A stretch of 64,000 bases of DNA from the NCBI GenBank assembly GCA_030737875.1, contig CM060910.1, positions 634,619,303 to 634,683,302 on the forward strand, written 5' to 3'. The notes under the pieces were generated by a model that had not been told where the DNA came from, ran no database searches, and was given only the letters and a program-made list of their open reading frames with translations. Positions 9,667 through 21,600 of this stretch are shown here, piece by piece. Source of the DNA: Allium sativum (taxonomy: Eukaryota > Streptophyta > Magnoliopsida > Asparagales > Amaryllidaceae). A program made the position numbers and the translations under genes. How positions within the stretch are numbered: position 1 is the first letter of the stretch; every line of letters starts with the position of its first letter.

Positions 9667-12600
9667 TGTAACACCCCGCGAATTCTACAACTGTGAAATT
9701 CATAAATTAAAGTATAATTAATTTTAATCAAAGAACTAAGGGAAACGGGATACGCCATTGCGTTCGTCTCGGAAAAATACGCGAAATAGAGTCCGAGTTT
9801 TCGAAAAACGGAGTCCGTATGAAGAAGATATGGCCTTCGGAAGTTTCTGAATTAAGTTTAAAATTCAAACAGAATAAAATCAAGTTTAAATTCCAAAATG
9901 GGGCCCAATGGGCCAGGGCGGAAAAACACCCGCCTAACGCACCCAGGTCGACTGGGCTGTCGACCTGGTCTAGCCAGGTCGACAGGGCTGTCGACAGGCA
10001 TGTCGACCTGGTCTAGAGCCAGGTCGAACCCAGTCCAACCTGGCTGGCCTATTCTATGTTGGTCGATTTTCTGTAGACTGCTTTGTCATTAGGGCTAGGT
10101 GGCAGGCTCTAATTGGTCTCTCCTTAGGATGAATGGCTACGATCAATCCAAGCAACATCAATGGCCCTAATCAGTTCATTACCCCTATAAAAAGGACCCT
10201 AGACTCAACCCTAATCTATTCATTCAAAAATAAGAACAAAGCCGCCATGTTGCTGAGGAACGACTAGGGGTATTCACCAATTGGAGAGAGGATTAGGAGG
10301 CAAATTCTAAGGCATAAAGCAATTCAATCAAATCAAACCGCATCTTCAAATCCCTAAATTTGAGAATTCGCCACACCATTGTAAGTAGAGTATTATTTTG
10401 GTATGAACAAATAATTGTGTTGGTTTGTATACTTGATTTGTGGCGATAAAGTAATTCATATTTGTGCGTTACTATGATTCTTATCGATTTGGAATATTGT
10501 ATACGTTTGGATATTCTCGAATTATGTTATTCAATTATGAAAAACTACATGCGGTAGTTTTATGCAAGTATACGTTTGGAATATTCGCAAATTATGTAAT
10601 CCTTGTTGAAGCTACATGTATGTAGTTGATTAATTGAAATTCATGCAAGTTTGGGGTTTTGCTACTATGCCATCATAATGTGTATTTTCATACAAACATC
10701 GTTTTTGTGAAGTAATTGGAATAAGTTTGGGTTATCATAATTCATATGAAACTATGTTGAAATTTTGGCACCATGTATTAAGACATGCTTTTGTACTAGA
10801 AAACCTATTTGCAAACTTATGAATATGACTAGGCTATGATTGATATTTGGCATAATTGAAATCCATGTTAAGTCTATATTATGTGATGTCATATGTGATA
10901 CATAGCCAGGCTAGATTCAAAATCCCTTTTTGCAAGTTTGCATGACTAAAGTAAAAATCATGATTTCATGTTAGAAATATTTATGCCATGGTTATGTGAA
11001 CAAATTTAACTATACCTTTGTATTAGTCACAAAAGTAGACACCTTTGTAAACATGTAGTAGTCTTATGAACATGATTTGCTTATGTTTGACATTATGCCT
11101 GAATAAAAATATAGGTTTATGTTGTAGTTAAGCCTAAGTGTCGATAGTGATATTCTTAAACTTAACTACAAGTTTACATGCTTTGATTCATGTCACTTAT
11201 GCTTTATGACCAAAGTATATGTCACTACTATGCAAGTACACCAGTTTCTATTTTGTATTTCCAACGTCATATTGCAAGTTCATGCGCTCACATTCCCCTT
11301 TTCGTGTATGTAATCACGCTTTAAGCCTCCCCTTTTCGCATGGCTAAGTTGGGCTTTAAAAGGCTAAGCCCAACATATATATAATAAACGGACGTGTTAA
11401 ACGGGGGAAAATAACGTTGGGTTAAAATTACTAATGAATGAAAATATAAAATAGAAGGGCCCAAATTCAAGTATGGGTTGGGCCCATGATTGGTGTAACC
11501 TTTACACCATTAACTTAATAATGGGCCGCAAATATTTACATATAAGAAAATAAAGAAGAAAGACAAAATATGTAAATGTAGAACATACGATGTGTTTAAC
11601 CCGAGGTTGGATTGAGTTGTGATGTAAACCTGCCCGGAACCGCCCGGCTGTCCAGTAGTCACAACAATACCTATCCAATGTGGGAGGTTAAACATGGAGC
11701 CCAATAAGGACCCGAGGTTAGACTGAGTTGTGGCGTAAGACTGCCCGGAACCAACCGGCAACAGGCAGCCACAACAATACCTGTCTAATGTGAGAGGTCA
11801 AGGCTTTAATAAGACAATTAAGGCTGAGTCAGGATTGTTAGGATTAAGTGAACTAAAGACTTAATCAAAATGGAACATGCTAAACTAAACGGACTGGTGG
11901 GGGTTAGGTTAGGAAACACTTAACCAACTTAGCATGTTGGCTAGAGATAGAAAACCTAGTAACGGGGGACCCTTTTCAGCAGTAACCCTAGAAGGTGTAT
12001 CAGGATACCCTGAAACTAGGCAGGGTGGGGCACGATTACTGGGCTGATTGTAAGAGGTCAAATCGACGGCGGTGGTGTAGCAGTGTAGGTTCTAACGGGG
12101 TGCGGGCGTGCACACACTCCGGCGCAGAAAAATAAAGCACTGGGCACCAGTAGCATACCTGTGCATTCTAAGGTTGTGTCGGGCCGCCGCCATAGGACTT
12201 GATACACCCCATGGTGGGACCAGCATAGGTAACTACAACATCGAGGGCCGTAAGACACATGTAACTATGAGAGTAGGAGCCGATCATCATAGAACGGATC
12301 ACATCACCCTGATTATGGGGTGCCAGTTGGAAACTAGTTTATATGGGTTCAGAGATTAACATGGCGTACGATAGCATATTCGACCCTAGACAACTTAACC
12401 AAGTTTATAGTACTTTCCCACTTCTTGTTTATACTTATCATACCCAGTTCTTTATTCATAGACAGAATAGTACTAGACTTACTCAGGCTTTATGTCTGAC
12501 TCTACTTTTCTTTCGTCTTCTTTTCTTCCGTTTCCCCCCCCCCCCAGGTCCACAAGGAGGGAACACAGCAGCTTGACCAGCCCTAACATCCAGCTTGAAG

Positions 12601-12945
12601 AAGAGAAATGTATTGCTTGGTCCTTTTCGTTTGAAACTATGGCTTTGGACAAACTCTATGGGGCTTTTGCAGTTTATCTATGTTTTATTTATGCTTCTTT
12701 AAATAATGTAATCAAGACAGATTATGAAAGTGTTATGTTATGTTTTGGAAAAGATGTAAGACAATTATGGTAATGTTGTTGTAGCACGTATTTGCTTTCA
12801 TGAAATAAAAGTTTATTGTTTTTCCGCTGTTTACAAATATGTGTTCTTATATCTGTCTTGTATATCTGTGACTTGTACTTACAAACCTCCACCAAAATTA
12901 GGGCATTCCCTTTGAGAGTGACCCTAACGGAGGTGGGGTGTTTCA
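9667..12945 (+). repeat. Element A1 3' LTR
   Basis: A 3,279-bp LTR nearly identical to 1251-4532, with the same TATA box (10186), mini-ORF (10247), donor (GT at 10381), acceptor (AG at 12546-12547) and poly(A) signal. The C-run before the acceptor is shorter than in the 5' LTR. It ends in TTCA at 12945, directly before target duplication ggaaa. Confidence 0.97.
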
Positions 12946-12950
12946 GGAAA

Positions 12951-14814
12951 CGGTCAAAATAAATAAAGTAGCAGATGTTTAATACGTGGTTTTTTTTCCA
13001 ATTGAAGGAAAGGGCAATTAACGGAAAAGAAGTAAATAAAAGGTATGCATTAATGAGATATTTAATTTTAAAATAATTTGAACTGAAAATGAATTGGTTG
13101 AGATCCATAAATTAAGGTGATTTTTGAACGTTCTAGCTTGTCAAGAGGTGCATGCGAAAAACATTAAAACTAACTGAACATAAATCAGTATTTTTCTGTA
13201 TTAAATGTCAATTTAACAGAGTAAATTTTGTTTACTGATTTTTAAGCTTAAATTGCGGTCAACCGTAGGCCCAAAATAATACGTTACATGATAATATGCT
13301 AAATCTTGATGAGGAAAAAGGCAGGAGAGATAAAAGAGGAGAGAGGCAATAGATTTGAAATGGATCAGGAAAGACACATTGCTTTATAATATTGCAAGGA
13401 ATATAAAAAGAACGTAGAGAAATGGTAGGTAAATCAATTGATTCACTTCCCTTTATTTCATTTATTAAACGAATGAACATGACAGGATTCATAGAAAGGG
13501 ACGACATTAATTTCGAAGAAACCATAGACTTATATTACTTGTTCAAACTAGGTGTGACGTTTCCAATCCAAATGTTTACCGTTTCAAATGCTTGTTTATT
13601 TAGTTAATTTTATCTTTCTCTTCCTAATGTATTTAATGTGTATTTAATGTTTACCATTTCAATTGCTATATTAAATTCAATTTATTGGTAACGGTCTAAT
13701 TTATTTAAAATTTTCTCTATATTAAATTCAATTTATTGGTAACAATCTAACTTATAATTTTTTTTATATATTACAAACGAAATGACTTTTGTACATTACT
13801 ACGAAAATTCCTTCATTACTATATTAAATTGCACGTATTCCTAATATCAAATTTTGGTCATTTAACTTGACTGCAAAATTTTACCTAATATTTCGAGTAA
13901 TTGCACCATTTAAATCGTACATTATTAAAATCGAAACTTCCATTATTAATGTCTAATTTAAATTTTACTTAAATTAAACAAACATATGTATTTTCATGTA
14001 CGGAATTAAAGTTTGAATTTAAGTTCTAACACCAACCATTTCAATATTATTACGGTTACTATTTCACGATTCACAACTATTTTTCCATTTATAAATAATA
14101 CTTCAAAGTTAATAATTCCACAAAATCTAATAATTGTTTCCATTGTAATAAATCATCATTCATCTAATCATAAATTGCCATTTATTAGAAATAAATTCGA
14201 AATCATTTGTTAATAATATCCTAAAATTTATTTTCAAACCATTTTAAATTCAAGGATTAAATTCAATTAATTTAATAACTTTCCTAATTAATGTCAATTA
14301 ACTTATTTTTTTCTAATTAATGCCTATATTAACATGTTTACATGTTCACAAATCAATGTTAATCCATGCCAATTATTAACGTGTTTTAAAATCAATGTAA
14401 AATAGCATGTTTACCTAATAAATGTCGTGTTTACAAATCAAAGTCAATTAACATAATTTTTTTTTCTTTAAAGCTAAGCGTTAATTTTGCATCACCAAAT
14501 ATGTACCGTTGATTACATTCATTTTTATTACAAAGGAATTCTAATACCTTTCAACATTTCCACTTTTGGACTTTTTATTTAAAACCATTTTGATTTCAAT
14601 AACTAAATTAAATTACATATACTTAAATAATCAAAACATACGGGACGTAAAAATAACAAATTGATACTCCTTATTCTTCAAAATAGCTTAAATTAAATAT
14701 TATTCGTTTTTACTTCAATTAAAATAAATTTTTAATCATTATTATTTAAAATAAATAATTTTAAATACTTAAAAATAAAATTTTAAATTGGTCCTGATTT
14801 TGCGGGTTGTTACA
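12951..14814 (-). repeat. LTR G, upstream (U3) portion
   Basis: The rest of LTR G, minus orientation. Its terminus at 14814 reads in reverse complement TGTAACAACCCGCAAAATC, closely matching the start of LTR B at 33409, and the following AT-rich bases also match B. The sequence beyond 14814 has no polypurine tract, so this edge borders target DNA (probable duplication aagac at 14815-14819), not the element interior. It is either a solo LTR or the 5' LTR of a minus-strand element lying left of the window. Very AT-rich; no gene is seen. Confidence 0.65.
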
Positions 14815-14881
14815 AAGACGAACACATATAGATATATCTCATATCATTGGCATATACTAGAATCTCAAAATATCATAAAAA

Positions 14882-16253
14882 GGGGATTGTTAAAGGGACT
14901 CCACTTTTGGTTAAGGGGGGGACATTTTTAAGGGGACTTCACCTTAAAAAAATATTGTTAAGGGAAGGTTTGGTTTTTTTTATTTTAAAATAAGCATGGA
15001 CTAGACTGCCCCTCGTAACATTAATTAATTAGACATGCAATGATTAACTATATTTTAATTTGTTAATTACTTCTCATAATTCCAGACTTAGTTTTGGATA
15101 TGTTTGGTATTGACTTTCTTTGAATACTTGCGTAAAATCATCTACGCTATTTATATCATTACCAAATATAAGGTACATGCAAATGTAATTATCGTTTTTT
15201 TATTTTCTCTATTATTTATTTATATATATGAGTGATAAAAGCATGATTTAAACTGGATTACTGAGAGGCTAATTCTATTTATACACCAAATTGCTAAATA
15301 TATACCAAAAATATAATAAACTACTATACACCGTGTATTACTTTACGTACACGTTTCTTTTACTAAATTATTCATGTTCTCATCTTCTTTTTCTTTTCTC
15401 TTTCGAACTTAAAACAAAATTACCCAAAATTAGAAATTATTTGCATCAAATTGAGTAAAATTTAACAAAATGAAATTTATTTCTTGTACTAATATTGTAA
15501 CTTTTATAAAAAATTTGAAGAAAAAAAATTCAGTTTCAACAAAATTACTATGATTCTACAAAATAAATCAACACTTCTAGATTAGACATTATTTCTGAAT
15601 GTTTTTCTAATAGATATTTTAGACTTCGTGAATAAATAATTCATTAACATATCTAGTTTGTATCATGTTTCAATATTTTTAAGAACAATTTGACTTTTTA
15701 TATCCAGAAGTTTTAAAAATCAATTATGAGGAAAGGGTAATTTAGTAATAAAATTTTTAAAAAAAAATAATGGTGTATGTTGAGGAATTTTTGGTGTATA
15801 AATAGAATTTGCCTTATTGAGATTATATAAACTTTGTTTGAATCGGGGAGAGTTGAAGGAGGTGAATCTTCGTTTGATTGTTATTTCCTTTTATTTTCCT
15901 TTTAAGTTGAATTATAAAAGGTCAGTGTATATTGTTTCTAAATTTATTTTGCAATTTGCAGAGTTAATTATTCATGTATCTTATTAGACCAAGAAATGTT
16001 AATAAGTGTTGGTCTGACTCATGCTTAAGTGTTTGAATTCATGCAAGTGTGGTCTGACTTATGCTTAAGTGTTTAAATTTATATAGTTATTTGCAGATGT
16101 GCATTAGTTTTTCTCTGTTATAGGGATAGTACTGGAATTTTTAATTATATGGTTAAGGGGGGCTAACTTATTTTGTCCTCCCCTTAACAATTCATCAAAA
16201 ATTGAAAAATTGTCCCTCCCTTAACAAAAAATAGAGTCCCTTTAACAATCCCC
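14882..16253. mobile_element. Non-autonomous TIR DNA transposon (hAT-like?), 1.37 kb
   Basis: Terminal inverted repeats of about 48 bp: the outermost 20 bases (GGGGATTGTTAAAGGGACTC) are perfect, the rest has four mismatches and one gap. The flanks carry a perfect 8-bp duplication, cataaaaa, at 14874-14881 and 16254-16261. Subterminal copies of TTAAGGG occur near both ends, as in transposase-bound ends. The 8-bp duplication fits hAT, but the terminal bases are not the classic CAGGG, so the superfamily is tentative. No transposase frame is present. The centre is occupied by a second insertion at 15267-15813. Confidence 0.8.
15267..15813. mobile_element. MITE (Mutator-like?) nested in the TIR transposon
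   Basis: A 547-bp AT-rich element with terminal inverted repeats of about 24 bp starting GGCWAATTCTATTTATAC, one mismatch between ends. The flanks ttactgaga (15258-15266) and ttattgaga (15814-15822) form a 9-bp duplication with one mismatch, which favours a Mutator-type origin. It has no coding capacity. Its position inside 14882-16253 makes it the younger of the two. Confidence 0.8.
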
Positions 16254-18903
16254 CATAAAAATCAGCTATAGATTCTTCTTAATTATTTATACCTCGTTTT
16301 CATTGGTATAAATATAGGAACATCTTAATTTTATCACTAAACTCATTATAAACAATATCATAAAAATTTACAACTCATTTCATCCTTGTAAATATAAGTA
16401 CATCTTGCATCCAACATTAAAACTCATTTTAAAAGAATTACTATAATTTATACCTCATACCATCGGTATAAATATAAATATAACTAAAATCCAACATTAA
16501 AATTCATCATAAACGAATCTGCATAAATTATACCTCATCTCATCGGTACAATCATAAATATATCTCAAATCCATTTTAATAAAACCCGGAAGGAGTCCGA
16601 AACATCATATTAGAAACCACCATAAGACATGTATATAAATAAGCTTTTTTTCTTAAATAGGGCAATAGTAAAGTATCATCATCGAAATAGTGAAATCGAA
16701 ACATCAAGAAATACAGCATGTGTTTACATCTTGACTAGTACTGTACTTCTTGGTACCATACTCGTGATGATTTAGGGTCACATAACATCATAACATCGTG
16801 ATCCTCGTGATTGACTATAGTCAAAAACATCATGATGACGCCCATTCACAAAACCCAAGTAATAACATCGTGATGATTGGAGTCAATTAATAACATTGCT
16901 AACATCATGGTGACTCCAATTGAGTATCGGTCAATAATACTAGTAACATCGTGAATGTGCCTGAATTTCTTGAATAGGAACCCATAAGACATAAACGTAT
17001 GTCCCATACCATACGTTTGCACCTAATGATTTACTATCCGTTAGTCGATACCACAACAAAAACATCATAAAACATCATAAACGTCATGAAATACATATTA
17101 CGCCTCATCTCATCGGCAAGTAAATACAATACCATACTCGTCTCATCTCACTAACGAGTACTATTAACATCGTGAATTGTCTCATTTTATCAACAAGTGG
17201 AAAATCATCTTAAAACACCATAACGCCGTGAAATCATCATAATGGAGCTTTCCTCATCTCATCGGCAAGTAAAATAATGTCATGAAGGTTAATTATAACC
17301 ATAATTCCCAAATCAAAAAATTTAACATCTAAAACGTCACATCTCATCACCTTTTACAAAATACATCTAAAAATGCTTCTCATCGAATGTACTCAAACAC
17401 AATCTCTTGAGCCATATAATTTTATCCAAAATTTTGTAACATCATAAATCATCTCAAATAATTCACCGAAATGGATCGTCTAAGTCTGATATTAAGTGAT
17501 AAAGCAAATACATGTGTCTCATACCACATGTTTTACTTTACATTTAATTGTCTTTCTCATACGATCGAAATTCATAAAAATAAGTAGTTTTATTTATAAA
17601 ATACTTTTTTACTAGGGAAGGAATGAATTTAAAATGATTTCTAAAAATTATTATGTATAAATTCTTTTTACTATAAAATATATAATATATTTAAATAGGA
17701 AAAAAATCATTTGAAATTTCAAAAATATTTTGTAACAAAACCACTTTATTTTTAAAACCATTCTAAATACACTTTAGTAAACTCATGCATGAAATCACTA
17801 AAAATCTTATAAAATCAACAACTAGAAACCATACAAAACTTAGTAGTAAAACTCGAGGCTGCGGCTTATTTAGCTGATTCGCCCTCTTAAAACTCAAAAC
17901 TTGCTAAGCACGAAAGATAAAAGTTGAAGAAGATTGTTATAGCTTGAAAACATAAAAAGAATCATCCAATTTGAGCTTATAAATAAAAAGTTATGGCTAT
18001 TTCATTTCAGGGTATAAAATTACAACTCTTCGAATGATTAAAAATATAAACAGGGCTACGGAGTAAAAGGATAATTGGACTCAATAAATCTCAGAATTTG
18101 CCAAAACATAAAGCATGAAATTTGAAGATAATTTACTTAGCTTGAATTCAAAAAAAGAATCATAAAATTTGAACTTACAGGTCAAAAGTTGTGCCTAAAA
18201 CAATTCTGATATCTGAATTCTTTACCGATGTCGTTTTTTCTCTTCGAACAGCGACATAGAAGTGTAAATTCGACCACATTAACATCATAATTTCACAAAA
18301 CTCAAAACAAGAAAGTTGTAACTCTATGTCTAAGCTTTCCATAACATCCAAAATTATTTAATTCGGACTTACGATTCAAAAGCTATGTTTAAAATAGGTT
18401 TTAGGTCTGAATTTACAGATCTTGTCTTTCATTCTCAGGACAGCGAAAAACAAACGTAATTTCGACCAAGAAAACTTCAAAATTTCAAAAAACTCAAAAC
18501 ATGAAACTTGTAGATTATGATTTGAGCTTTCTAGAACATCTAAGATTATTTAATTTGGTTAACCAACGAAAAGTTATCGCTATATTTGTTTCAGCTTCAT
18601 CAATGGACGAAAATCAAAACAATTCGAAGTGCAAACAAATGGCATAAGATCAAACATAATTCAATCAATAGATTCAAGAGGCACATACATAGAAAATAAA
18701 TCACCAAGTATAATTTAACCAACATGTGTGAGTGTTATTACTCACCTTAGCATTCCGAACAGCCATGCATGCCTCAACTCATCGCCATTTTCCAGAAAAA
18801 ACTGTATTTTTGACCTCTGTAGCAATAAGGGTTTGAGATAGCAAATCTAAGTATTATCCTACAATTTTTTTATAGAAGATGTAGATTAGAGTTAAAAGTA
18901 ACG

Positions 18904-19942
18904 TGTAACGACCCGAACTTCCCCCGTCTCCGAAGATAAGAGAAAGAATGGATTGTTTGAGAACACGACAAATCAGAACACAAACAGAAGAACATTTCAT
19001 TGTTTATTACGACTTTTTTACATCAGGTTACAAGAATATTCAGAGTATGAATAATTTATACATTGTAAAATATCATAGATTAAAATACATTACATAGTAG
19101 CGGAAAATAATACAAAACACAACTGAAAGAGATAAATGGATACAGAGCTTTCCGAATATCGTTCCAGGCTTCCAGCTGTAAATCCAGGATTCTGGAAAAG
19201 AAATAATCTGCAAAACCCAACTACTAGCTGCCCACGTGGAAAATAGGGGCACCCAGAGTTTAGGTTAAAAGAATAAACTCCAGGTCAGTCATGACTGGTG
19301 TGAGAACTAAAATAGCTATTAATTTGATTTTAAAGTTAGGTAAATCAAGGGACCACACCGTATAACACGGAATGGGTTTCCTCCCAAGAATATCAGTGCA
19401 TAAAACAAACAGCGCAATGCTAATTAAAGAAAATGAAGCTATTATAAGACCCAGGTCCCATCAAGCAATGCAACACAAGCCGGAGGATAGGATTTTACCT
19501 TATAATAGCCAAATAATGCTTAATATGCGAAATTTAATCTTTTATTATTACTAAAAGTGAAGAAATCAACTTCAAACATAAACGTATCAATCATAGGCGG
19601 CATGGGTACCATCTATCATGTCGTCATACTAGTTCTACAATTTTAAACCATATGATGTCATACTGGAAGTTGGATTTCCATCATGAACCAAGGTAAGAGA
19701 TCGTCCTTACCGAATTCGAGACGCTCTAGTCCGTGTCTCAGGCTACAGTCGCAACTGCACCTAGGAGCCACAGGGCCGGTCCACATTTTAAGTGGATTAA
19801 AAATCCCTGAACAATACGTCTCCCCGCCCTATGGAGCGTACATGAGCCAGATGACTCAATACTCATCGGATCCGTAGTAACCCCTATATCCGAATCACCT
19901 CGCATTCTAACAACCACATAGGTAAAAATATATAAATGTCTG
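18904..19942 (-). repeat. LTR F fragment (interrupted by element D)
   Basis: The terminal 1,039 bp of a minus-strand LTR, with edge TGTAACGACCCGAAC at 18904. It parallels the first kilobase of D (19943 on) and of E (62700 on), sharing the GAGCTTTCCGA, CAGCTGTAAA and GGCACCCAGAGTTTAGG blocks. The probable left target duplication taacg is at 18899-18903. It is cut at 19942 by insertion of D; the remainder must lie beyond the right end of the window. No coding content. Confidence 0.7.
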
Positions 19943-20689
19943 TGAAGCGACCCGAGACTTCCTCGGTAAGGAAAGCCCGGTTTGCTTTGAGGACAAGACC
20001 AACCAGAACGCAAACAGAAGAACATTTCATTGTTTACTACAACAATTCCATCAGAATACAAGAATATACAGAGTATGAATAAATATTACACATTTGACAA
20101 ATATCAGAGATTTAAATACATTACTGTGGCGGAAAAATAATATAAAACATAACTGAAAGAAATACACGGATACAGAGCTTTCCGAGTATCGTTCCAGCTG
20201 TAAACTAGGATCCTATGAAAATAAATCTGCAAAACCAAAACTACTAGCTGCCCGTGTGGAAAATAGGGGCACCCAGAGTTTAGGTTAAACCAATAAACTC
20301 CAGGTCAGTCATGTGACTGGTGTGAGAACTAAAACAGTTATTAATCTTTATTTTTAAAGTTAGGTAAATCGAGGGACTACTCCGTATAACACGGAACGGG
20401 TTTCCTCCCAAGAATACCAGTGCATAAAACAAACAGCGCAAGGCTAAATAAAGAAAAATGAAGCTATTATAAGACCCAGGTCCCATCACACAATGCAACG
20501 CAAGTCGGAGGATAGGGTTTTTACCTTATAGTAGCCAAAAATGCTTGGTACATGAAATTTCATATTTTATTATTACTATAAGTAAAGAAAGCAACTTCAA
20601 TCATAATGTATAAATCATAGACGGCATAAGTGACCCATACCACTATGTCGTTGTACTAGGCTCTACAAATAAAACCAAAAGTCACGTAT

Positions 20690-21600
20690 TGGAAATTGGA
20701 TTCCATCATGAGTCGAGGCAAGGGGCAATCTCCTCTCCGTTCGAGACACTCTAGCAAATGTCTCAGGACCACACACAGCGATCCTTGGTATCGGCTGGGC
20801 CAATCCTCTCTTACTTTTGAGGATTGGCAATTCCTGAACACACGTTTCCCGGTCCTATAGGACCTATATATAATGGTCTGTACGTCGGCTCACATAGTTC
20901 CAGTTATCGACCATATATTCGAGGCGCCTCGCATTCCAACAACCACACAGGTAAAAAGTATAAATGTCAGGGCTGGTAGGTCACTGACATCACCCATAGC
21001 TAGAAAGAAATGTCGTGTTCTCCCCACGGTCCGTATCCCTTTTTTGACTCATATCGAGGTGTGAGGCTCGCGAATTCACGTTATACACAAAGCTGCGCCA
21101 CACAGGCCATGCTTTGATCATCAACCACAAGACTTTGCTTTTCAACAGAAGCCTTGATCATCTGCCACATAGGTATGCCACACAGGCAATTCACTCCATG
21201 CGACTGATGTCCATCGATATACAACCTCTGAGCTCGTATGTCTCAGAGAAGGGCGTTAAGCAAGAGAATAAATTCTTCGCCGCCAAACAGATGTATATTT
21301 AATAGAGATCAATCAACACAGAATAAAATCCAATGTCAGACACACAGTCCATTTACTAGTTCGTTCTGGGTGTGAACGAAACCGGAGGCACTTTCCTCGC
21401 ATATCCATCGATCTCCAAGTACATCTGGACGATCACCAACCGTTTCCCTCCTCTTGGGTGTACAGCCCAATCAAGATCATCAATAATCATCCAAACGATG
21501 TGAAGACTTCCGGTCTTCAACCATCGTCTTCATCTTCGACTTATCGTCGAATCGGTTATTCAGAATGGGTATAAACCTGGCCTTTCCGAATAATCCGCGT
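20690..21600 (-). other. Conserved non-coding block within the D LTR
   Basis: About 0.9 kb that aligns by eye with blocks in every long LTR here: 32340-33250 (C), 36540-37470 and 54890-55820 (B), 57230-58130 (D 5' LTR) and 63470-64000 (E, partial). Landmarks are GACTGTGTGTCTGACATTGG, TTTGGCGGCG, a pair of GTGTGGCA segments about 100 bp apart, and GAATTCGCGAGCCTCACA. Reading frames are broken differently in each copy, so protein coding is unlikely. It lies in the predicted LTR intron. Function unknown. Confidence 0.6.

Larger units (their letters stand above)
1251..12945 (+). mobile_element. Element A1: full-length Ty3/gypsy chromovirus (Tekay-like)
   Basis: A complete LTR retrotransposon of 11,695 bp. 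LTRs lie at 1251-4532 and 9667-12945; the interior has a primer-binding site, one gag-pol region and a polypurine tract. The 5-bp target duplication ggaaa is perfect at 1246-1250 and 12946-12950. The LTRs start TGTAACACC and end in TTCA. By eye I count about 27 substitutions plus a few indels between the two roughly 3.28-kb LTRs, near 0.8 percent, so the insertion is recent. The gene order (protease, reverse transcriptase, RNase H, integrase, chromodomain) is that of Ty3/gypsy chromoviruses. It is inserted into LTR G in the opposite orientation. Its gag-pol is disabled by two frameshifts and two stops. Confidence 0.97.
14815..18903 (-). repeat. H: old LTR interior, host of G, F and DNA transposons
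   Basis: This is probably the oldest layer. On the minus strand a splice-donor consensus CTAAG|GTGAGT has its GT at 18745-18744, next to a leader-like segment (18746-18903), the same arrangement as in the other long LTRs. About 16265-16570 and 17095-17280 hold repeats on the theme CTCATYTCATCGGTA. About 17860-18620 hold four diverged units of roughly 190-210 bp with AACTCAAAAC, GAGCTTTC and AAAAGTTAT blocks. Positions 14882-16253 are a separate inserted transposon. Neither end of H is in view. No coding domain is found. Confidence 0.45.

Noticed and set aside
13259..14213. Open frames of 60-90 residues in the AT-rich stretch of LTR G.
   Set aside because: Short, compositionally biased to Asn, Ile, Ser and Phe, without domain signals, and located in LTR U3 sequence.
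14815..14881. Sequence right of LTR G as the interior of G.
   Set aside because: There is no polypurine tract or primer site at the boundary, unlike D, B and A, and the sequence resumes after the TIR transposon as old LTR-like DNA. It is treated as target DNA (H).
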